NCBI GenBank assembly: GCA_039621445.1 | Contig: CP154954.1 | Span: forward strand, 20,694,642 to 20,758,641 | Reading direction: 5' to 3' | DNA from: Euglena gracilis | Taxonomy: Eukaryota; Euglenida; Euglenophyceae; Euglenales | DNA: 64,000 nt | Shown here: positions 8,848 through 20,009 of the stretch, piece after piece | Layout of the letters: the number at the start of each line of letters is the position of its first letter | How positions within the stretch are numbered: the first letter of the stretch is position 1 | Notes under the pieces: generated by a model | What the model saw: only the letters and a program-made list of their open reading frames with translations | Told to the model about the DNA's origin: nothing | Database searches by the model: none | Translations under genes and position numbers: made by a program

Positions 8848-9907
8848 GTGTGGATTCCAAAGCAGCATTTTGGCTTTTTTTTATTATTTTTTTTTGGCAT
8901 CACATTCTGTTTCTGTATACAGGTGTTATCTGGCAAGCGAGCAAGGTTTGGCAGAACTGCCATGGAGATCGTCGACACCCCCATGACCCATCCCCCTCTG
9001 GGTGTCTTTGGCATCAAAAGAAATCCAAAAAGGAAACCCAATATTTGTGTCAATGGTTGCCACCACTACTTTGGGCCCGGGTGTTTTCTCTTGCTATCAT
9101 GTCTTTGAAATGGCGGTTTACCACCTCTGCTAACCACGGGGGGGGACCCCATCCACCAAAGTCGGTGGACGGGAAACACTGTTTCACACAGACAAATCCT
9201 CGTCCGGTGAAGCTTTTGTACCCGCCGCCAACCCCCTCCTCTGTTCTGTGAATGCCCAGGTGCGCATACACCCCCTCCCTTTCTGTCGGTATGTGGCTAC
9301 CGGGGGTGGTTTTGGGAAGGGGGTAACGTGGTCTCTACAGGTCGGTGTGGCGGGGAGGTACTGTGCCTTGTGTTGGGAGCAGGGCACGCAGTGGCAATGA
9401 TGTGTGGTTGGTGTACACCTGGATTGTGTTTTCTGAGAGTTGTGGCAGGCGGCCTCGTCCTCGGATGCCACTCATCAACAATTCAACTCACCAACATTTG
9501 CACCCAGTCTGGAAGAGGAATCGAACCATCTGGGCAGTCGTCAAAGGCACAGGTGTTGGCCGGTAAGCAAAATGGTAAAGAAATAATGCGTTTGAAACGT
9601 CTGGAGAAAGTGATCAAAATCGCCAAAAATTCCATTTTGAGTGCTTTTTGCGGGGTCTTCCTCCGCCTGCTGGAAAAAAGTTGCTATATGGGTCGCCCGG
9701 GGCACCTGCCAGGGCTTTCTTGAATACCCCCGAGGAGGGTTTGAATTCAAAAAATTGGTTCCCCCCCTTGTCCAACGACAGCTAAATATCGCTACTGCCC
9801 GGGGGGGGGTCGTTGGACAAGGGGGGGCAATGCAAAACTGGATTTGGATCACCCGTTCCAGCTGGGTGCATTTGCCAGCCGGCTCTATCCATCATTTTGA
9901 GACATAG
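8848..9907. other. intron; no supported exon
   Basis: Contains T-rich stretches and a GC-rich patch at 9340-9540 with open frames on both strands but no recognisable motif. A small hairpin element lies at 9763-9827. Confidence 0.45.
9763..9827. repeat. short hairpin element (CCTTGTCCAACGAC)
   Basis: CCCCCCTTGTCCAACGAC is followed after about 30 bases by its inverse GTCGTTGGACAAGGGGGG. A related degenerate pair lies at 14768-14815. Confidence 0.6.
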
Positions 9908-10063
9908 CCCGGAGCTACCTTGCCGGAGAGTCTGCCGGGGAAAACAGCCCTGGGAGTCCACTCTCCTGGCTTGGCCTGAGGCTTGGCGGCGGCCCCGTTA
10001 CCACCGCAGCGGAGGCAGGCGGCCCCACCGTCCAGGACGCCTTCGGATGGAAAACCTCTCCAG
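9908..10063 (+). CDS. unassigned exon epsilon after unit 1
   Basis: Between the acceptor GACATAG and a near-perfect donor CCAG|GTGAGT, 156 bp stay open and GC-rich, encoding a segment with SWLGLRLGGGPVTTAAEAGG. An exon after unit 3 (50571-50777) has a related WWLRLARGPSDTT string, suggesting the segment belongs to the repeated module downstream of MIB. No family is recognised. The strong donor and the open GC-rich frame are the evidence. Confidence 0.45.
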
Positions 10064-10900
10064 GTGAGTGTCCTGGGGGGGGATCGCCTGCCTGGGAAGG
10101 CAGTCCGAGGCACCCATATCCAACCTGGGAATGGCATATTTCCAAATTGCCTTTGCACTGGGCTATAGCATGCTAGAGCCGAACACCCGGGCATGCAGGG
10201 AACACCCGGTGGCATTTTTTAGCCCGTTTTTTTTTTTTGGCTTGTGGACCTCTCATCCTGACTCTCCCCACCGGGGGTCAAGGGCATTTCATCCCCCCTC
10301 GGAAACAGTGAGTATGGCAAGCATTAGCACAATGGCACAGAAGTCACCGCATAGAGACAATTGGTTGAGGCAGAGTCTTGTATCTCTTTGGAGTCAGAAG
10401 CTCACCACATCAAAGGAGTTTCTGATCTTGTCTCCCCTCGCCCAGCTCAGAGAAGAAAATGGTAACTGTGTGGTGTCACTCCTAGCCCCATTCCTGGATT
10501 TTTCCCCCGAATCTCGAGCAACTTGTGTTCTCAAATACCCTTCCTTTGACCCCGACTCCCTGTCAGGTTCGAGTTATTTGGCCGACAAGGTCCGGCTATG
10601 AAACCCCCACTTTCCATTCTGCCATTTCGCGGAGGAAGCCTTTTGGATCAAAGATTGACTGCACAGTTATGACTTGTTTTTTTTCAAAGTTTCGTCCAGC
10701 CAAATGTTTTCGGGATCTATCGCCCCCCGTCCCTTACACTATTTTGGCCACCGACACACCTCACCCCCCCCCCGTGCAAACAATTTTCCAGCATGAAGCG
10801 ACCCTTGGACTCAAAAAAAAGGTCAATTCGGGCGACAAAAAAAATGAGGCACGGTATGGGGTCAGGTGTCGGACCCCTTTCCCGGGGGTCCAGACCCCCC
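10064..10900. other. intron; no supported exon
   Basis: Mixed sequence. A 177-codon open frame (10068-10601) shows no motif and no GC3 bias; I treat it as chance. Confidence 0.4.
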
Positions 10901-11306
10901 CAGGGTTTGATATAAGGAGGGCGTACATGGTTTAGGCGGGGGTGTCCCTCCCCCACCCCCCCCTCCTGGCCCGCAGGGGGGGTCCGGACCCCTCCCCCCA
11001 CCTGCCAGGGGGGTCTGGACCGACCCTCGGGGGGTTCCCGGGACCCCCCCCAAAAGGGTCAATTTTTTCCTCCGGCGCTTTGCGCCGAAAATTTTTTGCA
11101 TTTTTGGCACATTTTTGCCCAAAAAGTGCCCAAAATGGCACTTTTGGTCGTTTTGGGGGGGTCAAAAATTTTCGGCCTGGCGCCGGGCCGAAATTCGGTC
11201 ACCTGGACCGCGCCACAGTTTAGGTGAGGGAGGGTCCCCCCACCCCCCCTCCTGGCCCGCAGGGGGGGTTCGGACCACCCCCCACCTGTCCTACTATCGA
11301 ACCCTG
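10901..11306. mobile_element. inverted-repeat element, CAGGGTTTGATATA family, longer copy
   Basis: Starts CAGGGTTTGATATAAGG and ends TACTATCGAACCCTG. The first 80 bases match the 115-bp copy at 7294. Flanks are C-runs, so the target duplication cannot be judged. An internal second GTTTAGGTG block at 11218 suggests a nested or duplicated copy. Confidence 0.6.
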
Positions 11307-11793
<487 letters not shown>

Positions 11794-11794
11794 G

Positions 11795-12081
11795 GCAAGT
11801 GTTAAGTTTAGTACCCCCCCCGGAAGGTAATAAACTTGACACCGGGATGGGCACCCCCGTTATTGAAGGTATAGGGTTAGGTGCGCACACGCTGATTTGC
11901 GCTAATTGGCAACGTTGCGCTAATCGGCTATGTTGCGCAACATAGCCGATTAGTGCAGCATAGCCAATTAGCGCAAATCAGCATGTGCGCACCTAACCCT
12001 ATACCTTTCATTAAGGGGGTGCCCAACCCGGTGTCAAGTTTAGTACCCCCCGGGGGGGGGGGTACTAAACTTAATACTTGC
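11795..12081. mobile_element. 287-bp palindromic element inside an AT microsatellite
   Basis: Starts GCAAGTGTTAAGTTTAGTAC and ends GTACTAAACTTAATACTTGC. The two arms pair through almost their full length, including CTATGTTGCGCAACATAG at the centre. The arms also carry TATAGGGTTAGG. AT repeats lie on both sides, so the insertion target was a microsatellite. Confidence 0.8.
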
Positions 12082-12136
<55 letters not shown>

Positions 12137-12160
12137 GTATATATGTATATGTATATATAT

Positions 12161-12829
12161 GGCAGCCCGAAACTACTGGGCCCCCCCCGGGAGGGGCCCA
12201 GTACTTAATCTGGGGGGGGAGGTCCTTCTTCTTTTACCCCCTCAGGGCCATCTTCTTTTACCCTCCCCTGTCTGCGGCGCTCGCGCTGCGGTGGGCCGGG
12301 AAAATCCGTGGTTGGGCGCACCACGCCCTTTTTTTTTTCTGGGGGGGGGTGTCGCGCTGGGCGGCGGCGGCGGTGGCGGCGGCGCGCGGGGGGGGGGGAT
12401 AGCCCCCCCCACCAACCGGGCAAAACCGCGGGGCCGTGCGCTTCGGGGGGAGACAGACAGACACAGGGCGCCGAGCAGGGGGAGGGGGGGGGGCAGACAC
12501 AGACGGACAGACAGACAGAGAAAAGGACAGATGGGAAGAGGATGGGACAGAGGCAGGGCGGAGAGAGGAGGAGGGGCAGACACAGACGGACGGACAGACA
12601 GAGAAAAGACAGGACAGAGACAGGGCGGAGAGAGGAGGGGGGAGGGGCGGGGGGAAACGGGGAAGACCGCCGGCGCGGAGGGAACGGGGCAGGGGTAAGT
12701 GGGGCGGGGGGTCCCCCTGCTTTCCCCGCGGGGGGTCCCCCTTTTTTCAGGCGGGGGGGTCCGACTACCCTCCCGGATTAAGTACTGGGCCCCCCCGGGG
12801 GGGGGGGGGCCCAGTAGTTTCGGGCTGCC
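12161..12829. mobile_element. 669-bp inverted-repeat element beside AT microsatellite
   Basis: Starts GGCAGCCCGAAACTACTGGG and ends CCCAGTAGTTTCGGGCTGCC, a perfect 20-bp inverted terminus. ATAT flanks both ends. The interior has GACAGACAGACACAG-type GA/CA repeats, which generate the open frames on both strands; no transposase is seen. Confidence 0.82.
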
Positions 12830-12933
12830 ATATGAGGAGAGGAGAGAGGGAGTAGAGAAGATCGAGATATAGAGAGAGAATAGAGAGAGAGAGTAGAGAG
12901 AGGATACTATATAGGAGAAGAGCGATATGAGAG

Positions 12934-13032
<99 letters not shown>

Positions 13033-13106
13033 CATATATATATAGATAGATAGCGCCTCTATGATAGATAGATATATATATATATATAATATCTATATAT
13101 CTATAT

Positions 13107-13141
<35 letters not shown>

Positions 13142-13180
13142 TAGATATAGATATATGTATATGTACATGTATGTATTATG
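12830..13180. repeat. GA-rich and AT microsatellites
   Basis: Imperfect GAGAGA (12830-12935), long (TA)n (12937-13050) and (GATA)n (13105-13150). Confidence 0.9.
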
Positions 13181-13181
13181 T

Positions 13182-13182
13182 A

Positions 13183-13219
<37 letters not shown>

Positions 13220-13232
13220 CTATCTATCTATC

Positions 13233-13313
<81 letters not shown>
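13182..13313. repeat. (TATC)n microsatellite, left half
   Basis: Perfect or near-perfect TATC repeats up to the edge of the element at 13314. They resume at 13559. Confidence 0.95.
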
Positions 13314-13314
<1 letters not shown>

Positions 13315-13558
13315 AGGGATTTTTTTTAAGTTTGGACCCCCGGGGGGGGAGGGGGGGGTAGGGTGGGTGGGTCCGCCGGACCCCCCGGGGGTCCCCCGGA
13401 GGGGGGGGAGGGGGGGAAATTCTATTTTTAGCACTTTTCGCGATTTTTGGCCATTTTTTGTGGGTCCCCCGGACCCCCCTCCCCCCTGGGGGGGCCCCCC
13501 CAGGGGGTGGGTGGGTGGTGGGGGCCCCCCCTCCCCCCGGTCTTAAAAAACACCCCTG
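13314..13558. mobile_element. 245-bp CAGGG(G) inverted-repeat element in a TATC microsatellite
   Basis: Starts CAGGGATTTTTTTTAAG and ends CTTAAAAAACACCCCTG, with C/G-tracts inside the ends. The flanks are CTATCTAT on both sides (13306-13313, 13559-13566), an exact 8-bp duplication, although in a tetranucleotide repeat this alone proves little. Copies at 39717 and 48860 have independent target duplications and confirm the boundaries. Confidence 0.8.
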
Positions 13559-13676
<118 letters not shown>

Positions 13677-14148
13677 CGGAAATGGTGGGGAATCAAAGGA
13701 AACCACACGGGACCTGAAGTAGGACCCTTTATTTTTTGGTTGAAATTCAGAAATTTTCCAGGGTGCATTTTTGAGATTATTTAAGGTTTTTAAGGCATTT
13801 TGGCCAAAAACTTTTTCAGGCTTTTTTAAAAAGGGTTTTCAGGTTTTTGCATGCGCCTTCAAAGAAATAATGCCGGGGGGACCGATCCCCCCCCCAGTTT
13901 CTTCCCATCAATACCCCCTGTCCCATCATGAACATCCCGCATTGGCTGCCAGTGCCGGAGACAGGGGCAGGGGCTCTGGTCGGAAAGGTGGGGGGGGGGG
14001 GGCGAGGCGGCCAGGGGGCCAGGGGCCGGTTGGTTCCCCGGGTTTTGATTCCTCCTCAACACGCGGAGAGGTGGCTTCAAGATGATATTGTTGTTTCGTT
14101 GTTTCACGATCTGCCAACCCAAGCTTCCTGCAACTGCCACCATCGAAG
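13677..14148. other. intron; no supported exon
   Basis: Contains T-rich sequence and G/C-tracts (13985-14000). It ends at the acceptor CATCGAAG. Confidence 0.45.
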
Positions 14149-14216
14149 GGGGCGGCGGGTCTTCCATTACCGGCTACCGGGTGCGAATGCGCAACGCCGA
14201 ACAGATCAAAGATGCC
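14149..14216 (+). CDS. Mind-bomb-type SH3 repeat, exon alpha (unit 2)
   Basis: The frame reads SSITGYRVRMRNAEQIKDA and ends GCC|GTGGCC. With the acceptor at 14148 it has the same phases and nearly the same length as alpha in units 1 and 3 (68, 74 and 71 bases). G-Y-R-V-x-M-R-x-A-E is fully conserved with the other copies. Tentatively the first part of an SH3_15-like barrel. Confidence 0.58.
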
Positions 14217-14523
14217 GTGGCCACGTGTGCATCTGTTTTCAATGGCTGTGGCAGTTCCCCTCCCCTTCCCCCTGTCCTGAGACTGCACCTTCAAGGCTCG
14301 AGGGACGTGCTCCGTTTTTATGGAGATTGTGTGCGGAAGCCGGGGTTTTGTGGTGTGGCTTATGGTATGGTTTTGGTATGGTTTTATGGTATGGTTATGG
14401 CATGGTTCCATGGAAGTTTCGATTGATTTACGGACATGGTGCAAATGCAGCATGGTTGCAAACACACCACGTAGTTCAAGAATGCGCTCGGCGTTGAATT
14501 GCAAGATTCAGACAATGGACCAG

Positions 14524-14710
14524 TCATGCGGTTGTCCCGTATGCACCCGTTGGACTGCCCCCGTCGGATGGGCCGCTGCTCACCCCCCTCGCCTCGAGCA
14601 TGGGTACACTGAAGAGCTACGACGCCGCAGAGGAGAAGCACCTGGTGGAGTTCAGCGGGTCCGAGGCGTATTGGCTGCCGCGCTCCTGCTTCGACGTGGC
14701 CCTCGAATGA
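14524..14710 (+). CDS. Mind-bomb-type SH3 repeat, exon beta with stop (unit 2)
   Basis: The frame contains LLTPLASSMGTLKSYDA, HLVEFSGSEAYW and LPRSCFDVALE, and stops at 14708-14710. It aligns along its length with beta of units 1 and 3. It is the most diverged copy at its N-terminal end, where the P-A-D-A-V-R-L of the others is P-S-D-G-P-L-L. The acceptor GACCAG at 14523 is not phase-compatible with alpha as I drew it, so one of these two boundaries is wrong or an intermediate exon exists. Confidence 0.62.
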
Positions 14711-15079
14711 AGCTGCATTGAACCCTTCAATTCTGGATCTTTCTGATGTTTTGGTGTGGGTGACTTACCTCCCCCCCTTGTCCAACGACCGGGTTAGTCC
14801 AACGAACTCCCCCCCCCAGTCAGAGACGATCTTTTCGTTACGATCTTGGGGAAATGAGACTTGATAATGTTCTAGCTTTTGATTTTGTTCTTTGCAGCTT
14901 CTCTGACTTCTGTGGTACAACACAGTTTTCAAAAATGACGACCGTAATTTTGTGAATATATTTTTGGTGGTGTGTTTCCTCCAAGTAGCCATTGATTATT
15001 GGGTGTTTTTGTCATTTTGATGTTTGGTCTGCAATCCCTATTTTGCTTTTTGCTGTCCTTTTACGTCCGATCCAAACAG
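14711..15079. other. intron or intergenic between beta and gamma (unit 2)
   Basis: The first 30 bases resemble those after the unit 1 stop. Then comes a pair of TGTCCAACGA motifs around C-runs (14768-14815) and AT-rich sequence. Confidence 0.5.
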
Positions 15080-15149
15080 ATGACTATTGCCGCTTTAAGC
15101 TTGGGGGCGACAGATATACACGGTGGCACGTTGGCAACCAGGAGTCCTT
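15080..15149 (+). CDS. short conserved exon gamma (unit 2)
   Basis: After CCAAACAG the frame reads YCRFKLGGDRYTRWHVGNQE and runs to a possible donor GTTGCC. R/K-Y-T-R-W-H-V-G-x-Q-E is shared with the exons at 6.39 and 47.87 kb. Upstream residues DDYCRFKL are seen only in this copy, since the other two start nearer the motif. Domain unknown. Confidence 0.5.
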
Positions 15150-15670
15150 GTTGCCACCTCTCCCCCCCTGTCCCGCTGTCACCTCTGGAAAAGTATATCT
15201 AACCTCCAACCTCACTGACTGGTCCACTGGAAAATTGTCTCTCATCTCAAGTTTTCACATTAAAGTGGATTTGAAGATTTCGGTCTTTTTGAGTTACGAA
15301 ATACTGACAGCCCAGGCAGGACCATTTCTCAAGGAGGGGGGAGGTATGGCGAGAGGGAAGTTATGAGTGCAGGCCAGGTTGTGGACACAAGGACAATTTA
15401 TCAAGGGTATCAAAATTTTGACCAATTGCTTCTTGTGTCCAAGGGATGGCCTGCACTCACAGCTTCCCTCTCGCCATGCCTCCCTCCTCCCTCAGAAATG
15501 GTCCTTCCTGAGCTAAAAAAAAAAAAAACTGTCAGGCAGTCAGGGCCTTGGTGTTTGCCGATCTTTCAGGTTCTCGTTCTCGAACGGACCTATTTGTCTC
15601 CTCTTTTTGTACTCGTTGACCCCCAGGGGACAAAACCCCGGAGGTGGATGAACGGTGCCCGCGCAACCAG
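15150..15670. other. intron between gamma and MIB (unit 2)
   Basis: Contains an inverted pair: GGAGGTATGGCGAGAGGGAAG near 15341 and CTTCCCTCTCGCCATGCCTC near 15463, about 100 bases apart, probably a small palindromic element. No exon seen. Confidence 0.5.
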
Positions 15671-15805
15671 ATCCCTGCCACCGATCGCGTTGTCCGGGGC
15701 GAGACTTGGTCGTGGGGTGGCCAGGACGGTGGCGCTGGCAACGTAGGCGTCGTGACGGACGTGGACTTTAGAAACCCAGAGATGGTCCGAGTGTCGTGGC
15801 CATCC
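15671..15805 (+). CDS. MIB/HERC2 domain exon (unit 2), uninterrupted
   Basis: After CAACCAG the frame reads RVVRGETWSWGGQDGGAGNV, then VVTDVDF and MVRVSWPS. The MIB/HERC2 core R-V-V-R-G-x-x-W-x-W-G-x-Q-D-G-G is intact, including the Q that unit 1 lacks. There is no insertion at the site where unit 1 has a 121-bp element, so this copy serves as the empty site. The 3' end is uncertain. The last domain exon is probably 17061-17241. Confidence 0.78.
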
Positions 15806-16918
15806 CGTTGCTTGAGGGTTCCCCCATCCTGGGAATTTGCGATGGCCTTTTCTTCAGGGCGGTCCTCAAGGGACAGGAAAGTTTTTTTTTATTTCCTTAA
15901 GTACCGCCCCCCAGTCGGCCAAAGTGCCGATTAAGGGCATGTGCTTCTTTTCAACTCGAATTCATCACTTTTGTGGGTTTTCCAATTTTTCTGCTTATTT
16001 AATTCTGCATTTTTAGATCATTGTATTAGAACGGAGAGGTATTATTTAGAAGCTGAAAGTCGGTTTTCCGGGCGGCGCTTCGTGGGAAACAGACATGCTA
16101 TTTTAAAGCCCATAATGGTTCCCCCATGAATTTCGCATAATCTCGTGTTAACAGTTTAGATAAGTGTGGTTTGTGGTTCATTTTGGGACATTTTGTGTTG
16201 CTTTGTAACCTAGTATTTTAGGCCAAAATTGCATGTTGCCTATTACAAAGCGTTGGTTGGAGTCCTGTCCGGCCATTTCTTTAGAAGCCTTTTTGAAAGA
16301 AGTAATTGATGTCTTCCCAGAGGTTGTCAGTGAGCAATGGTATGGTTGTGGCGTTCTGGGCGCGGCCAGCATGGCTCTGGGATGCAGTGTGGTTTCGTGT
16401 GCATGTTCCCAAGGCCCTTCACACCCACTAATTTTTTTGATTGATTTTGTCGTGTTGTATGTCCGCATGAAGGCCCTCAATTTGTTTCGTTGTGATTCCC
16501 TTTTGTTTTTGGACATTGTGACGTTTTTCGAGACATACTCCAGCTTAACAGGATTTAACAGGAAGAGATTTATGTGAATTATATTTGCCATTTTATTTAT
16601 TCACCAGGGTGAAGGAGCACCCCACAACCCTATCTGAACGAGCACACCCAGAAGCCGATGGAGTCGGTTCACCTCTTTCGTCATGGTCTGGTTGCTCCTC
16701 TTTCCCTTCTTTTTCCATAACACTTATTTCCAGGTCGAGCGGTTTCTTTGGAATGGGGATGAAAGTCATTTGCCCTTGCGATGGGCCTTGGTGAGCAATG
16801 GTGATGGACCCCCCAATACCGCCTTATCGCAATGCGCAGCGATGTTTTTTTTATTAAATGGGATCATGCGCGAGAAGCGGTCCCCCCTTGACGTTAGCCA
16901 CCGAAGTTGGGTCCGGGT
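15806..16918. other. intron; one unassigned 114-codon open frame
   Basis: A 114-codon open frame at 16233-16577 encodes a hydrophobic, Cys-containing peptide with no recognisable motif. Its base composition is like that of the surrounding AT-rich intron, so I regard it as probably chance. Nothing else is seen. Confidence 0.35.
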
Positions 16919-17050
16919 CAGTCAATTGCTTAAGCATTGGCCGACCCCCCCCCCCGGGCGGGTGACTGGTTTTTTCGGAGTGACTGACTGGTTTTTTGAA
17001 AGGTGGAGTGACCCCCCCCCCCCGGGAGTCGGTAAAAAATTGTATGGGCT
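16919..17050. mobile_element. GTGACTGACTGG-family element just before the MIB delta exon
   Basis: Carries the core TGACTGACTGGTTTTTT between C-tracts and ends GTCGGTAAAAAATTGTATGG, ten bases before the acceptor of the next exon. The same 3' end is found at 45.42 kb. Termini are not well defined in this copy. Confidence 0.45.
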
Positions 17051-17060
17051 GGGTCGGGAG

Positions 17061-17241
17061 CCCTGCTGCTCGCCACGCGTGCCACGTGGCGGACTACCGG
17101 CAGGACGACCTCGCCCCCGCCCAGCCCAACCCCACCGCCCCCGCCCAACCCGTGCCGACCGCCCCCGCCCCGCAGCCGCCGGCGCCGACATCGCAACCGA
17201 TGCCACTTCCACAGGCCCCCGGCCAAGCCTCCGCTCTGCCA
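17061..17241 (+). CDS. MIB/HERC2 last exon with Pro/Ala-rich tail (unit 2)
   Basis: The frame reads HACHVADYRQDDLAPAQPNP, then alternating Pro, Ala and Thr up to a possible donor CCA|GTAGCT. D-Y-R-Q-D-D-L matches the N-Y-R-Q-T-D-L of units 1 and 3, the closing strand of MIB/HERC2. W-Y-A after D-L has been replaced by a low-complexity Pro-rich extension. Reading frame and position support it, but the tail could partly be frame drift into GC-rich intron. Confidence 0.5.
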
Positions 17242-17886
17242 GTAGCTCTTCATCACCTTCTGCGCATGATCATTTGTGTGCTTTTGTGTCTTTTGGGTGT
17301 TTGTTTCTCTCAATCTCGAAAAGGTTTTGGGCATGTTCTGGAATCAGGTAAAGCCTGTTTGGCCAAACCCCCCACAGTCAGTAAATACCCCAGAGAAGTA
17401 TTTCTAAATTTTTATCGCAATTAAATTATTTATTTTAAGGCTAGGGGCATTTTGGGGAACCATTTCCACGATGGACGTTGAATTTCGAGGAATATTTTGT
17501 TCTTCGGATTCTGCCCCCTCCTGGGTTTAGTACCCACCACAGCTGAGGTTTGCAGAAGATCCCCCTGTTGGTGGCATCATGTTCGACCCTACCCCCAGGG
17601 CCTTGTGAAAATTGTTTGTCTCCAGGTGCCGAAAGGGGAAAGAGAGGCCCTTAGCATTTGTGCCGGTGTTTTGTTCATGTGGGTCGATGTGTCTGCTTGG
17701 GGTAATGAAACCTGGCTGTGGGCTTAGCGGGGTCCATGGTTTCTGTTCCTCCGTTGCAGCTGAACCGCACATGGCTGTAGTCCCTGCAGTTGTCGGTTGT
17801 GGAAGACGCCTTGTTGGATACCCAGACACCGTCATTAAACAACAGGTGCATGGCTTGTTGACTTCCCCATTCCAACTGCCGTGTAG
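17242..17886. other. intron; no supported exon
   Basis: Open frames at 17610-17970 exist on both strands without motifs. The last 30 bases lead to the acceptor GCCGTGTAG used by the SAM exon. Confidence 0.4.
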
Positions 17887-17977
17887 CCAATGCCCTGTCA
17901 TCGGCGGAACTGGTGGCGTTTCTGAATGGATTACATTTGTCCTTGTATGCGATTCCTTTGGCCCGGGCTGAACAGGG
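17887..17977 (+). CDS. SAM-like domain, first exon
   Basis: The frame reads ALSSAELVAFLNGLHLSLYA, then IPLARAEQG, and ends at a possible donor GG|GTGCAG in phase 2. The spacing of L-S-x-x-E-L-x-x-F-L-x-x-L-x-L-x-x-Y follows the first three SAM helices. Joined in phase to the exon at 19294 it continues G-Y-N-S-L-E-A-L, the usual G-x-x-L-L-x-L turn. SAM domains form homo- and hetero-oligomers and are frequent partners of SPRY, ankyrin and ART modules. Confidence 0.58.
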
Positions 17978-19293
17978 GTGCAGCTGCTCACAAAATTCAT
18001 ATTTTTTTTATCACCCGAGCGAATGATCAAGCAAATAACAAACTAATTGGATTAGTCGTCATACCGTACCTCGCATATTTCACGCATACCATACCTCGCT
18101 GGGAGTTGCCTCTGACCTCTGTCTCAGGCGGCGCTAATTGCCCACCCCACGTTTTTTTTTGACATGCTTTGACCGTTTCTTTAACCCCAAAAAGCGCCCC
18201 AAATTTCTTATTTTGAGGTCTCGTTTTTTACGCCAGAATTTTTCAGAAAAAAATTGGCGTCATGATGGGAGTGTTTGAATTGGGTGAAAAACTCCTGATT
18301 TTGAATAGGTATTGGGGTGTCTCTGTGGTTTCCATTATTCACTGCATAATGCGTGTAAAAAAAAGACAAAGGCATAAAATATTTTGGGCTTTTAAGCAAT
18401 TGGCACATACCCTTTTTCGGACCCCGCAGGCGGACACGTTCTCCCAGGCTTGTGTTTTGGTATCGTCTTGCAATGTGTAGGTATTGCCGTGTCTCAGTTG
18501 CTGTTGTTGCTGTTGCCTGTTGCGTTGGCGGGTGCTTCACAAGTGATGCCGCAAAAACCACCAAAAAAACATGGGTCGGTTTCTCAAGATGATATTGAGG
18601 GAAAGAGATGCTGTTTTGACACTCCCCCGAAAATTCTTGATTGACACAACCTACCAGTCGGGGGGGGGGGGTTCACCCATTTCTGATTTGTCCCTCTTTA
18701 CTGTTCTTGCTTTGCTCCTTAAAAGCCTAATTTTAGACCGCTAACACCTGCTGTGTTCTAAAAGGAGGGCCCTGGCAGCTGCTTTAATCGCTCTCAATCA
18801 CCAAATTTCGACCCCAACATCACACCAAAGAAAAAACAATACAATTTTTTTTGGAAACCTTTGGAAACCCTCCAAGAGAGTTGGCGGAATTGGAAGTGGA
18901 ACAGAAAAGAAAAGGGGGTTGGTTTGGGCATTTATTTGAAAAATATTTAAGAGATAATTCAGTTCGCCCTGTCAATTTTACAGCTGGGCAATTTGTGCCG
19001 TTTCAGACAGTTCCTGCCCTTCCCAAGGGTATCTTATGCCTGATGAAAGCGTGTTAAAAGCTTGCCCTCAACCCTATGATGCAAAAGCATGTGCTACTGC
19101 TGTTCTTTTTTTTTAAAAAAAATTAAATTTTTTTTTAAAAAAATCAAGCGCAAAAAAAATTCCTGCAGAAATCTGAATATTCTTATTTTGCAAAAAAGAA
19201 CTGAATTTCCAGTATGTGTGTGAGCTGTGTATTTGTGTGCTTTCCCCCCCCCCCGTACCTTGGAAGCAGACCCTCGGCGGCCCCCCTCCCGAG
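17978..19293 (+). other. intron within the SAM-like domain
   Basis: Contains at 18123 the terminus CTCAGGCGGCGCTAATTGCC of the GGCGGC element family, without a recognisable second end. The rest is AT-rich sequence with no exon. Confidence 0.5.
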
Positions 19294-19351
19294 GTACAAC
19301 TCGCTGGAAGCGCTGTCGCTGGCCACGAAGGAGGACCTTGTGCGGCACGGC
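19294..19351 (+). CDS. SAM-like domain, second exon
   Basis: After CCCGAG the frame reads YNSLEALSLATKEDLVRHG. S-L-E-A-L-x-L-x-T-x-E-D-L-x-x-x-G is the SAM helix 3-5 signature (usual form L-L-x-L-T-E-E-D-L-K-E-L-G). Phase 1 at the start fits the phase 2 end of the previous exon. GGC|GTGCTG is a possible donor; reading on without splicing is the alternative. Confidence 0.6.
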
Positions 19352-19401
19352 GTGCTGGAGCCCCAGGCGGTGCTGCCCAGGCCCCAGCCTGCCGGACCCA
19401 G

Positions 19402-19510
19402 GTCCGGATCCTGCGGGTTAGACCCCGACACCGGTCGGTCAGAAACTTCATTGCCGTTGATCGGGACGTCCTGTCCGTATGGTCTGTCACATACCTCGCT
19501 GATGTATTGG
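19402..19510 (+). CDS. probable exon after the SAM-like domain
   Basis: After GACCCAG the phase 0 frame gives VRILRVRPRHRSVRNF, then IAVDRDVLSVW, and ends at a consensus donor TTGG|GTGAGT. V-R-I-L would replace the final SAM helix (usual R-L-K-I-L). The intron before it would be only 50 bases, unusually short here, so continuous translation of the previous exon in the other frame is possible. Confidence 0.4.
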
Positions 19511-20009
19511 GTGAGTTTCTGGGGGGGGGAGGTATCATTCTTGCCGAATAGCATTTGATTGTTTTGAGTTTTCCGATGTGCTTTGAGTTGCATTTGTTCC
19601 CAGACTCCTGCAGAGGGTTTTCTCTTATGGCTTATGGCTGGCCAGGGGGAGGGCGGTCCCACCTCGCTCACCAGGGATTTTGTTCTATTTTTGCCCCGAA
19701 CCCGAGAAAAGTTCGAAATTATGCCCCCCAGAGTGTGTCCCCCGAGCCCCCCTCCCCCCATTGGGTGGTTGGGTACCAACCCCCCTCCAGTCTGGACCAC
19801 GCCTTCCACTGCCTCCCCTGCCAAGTTTCACGTTTAACCGTCCCTATCTGTCTCTATCTTTCCAAGTGCAATGTGAAGCAAACAAAGCATGCAACCTTCG
19901 CTTTTTCCATACCCTCATATCCCACCAGAAAAGTACCCCTCTTCAACGGGGGAAAGGGGAAATGAAAAGGCAGTGGGTTTGAAGTATTTTAATAAGCAAT
20001 TTTGATTAT
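19511..20009. other. intron; no supported exon
   Basis: Open frames at 19555-19980 in three phases carry no motif. Confidence 0.4.

Noticed and set aside
12078-13168. Open frames of 150-310 codons rich in Arg/Gly/Asp or Tyr/Ile
   Set aside because: Derived from GACAGACAGA repeats inside an inverted-repeat element and from AT and GATA microsatellites.
16233-16577. Small membrane protein gene
   Set aside because: Same reasoning: composition-driven hydrophobicity, no motif, lies in an intron between MIB exons of unit 2.
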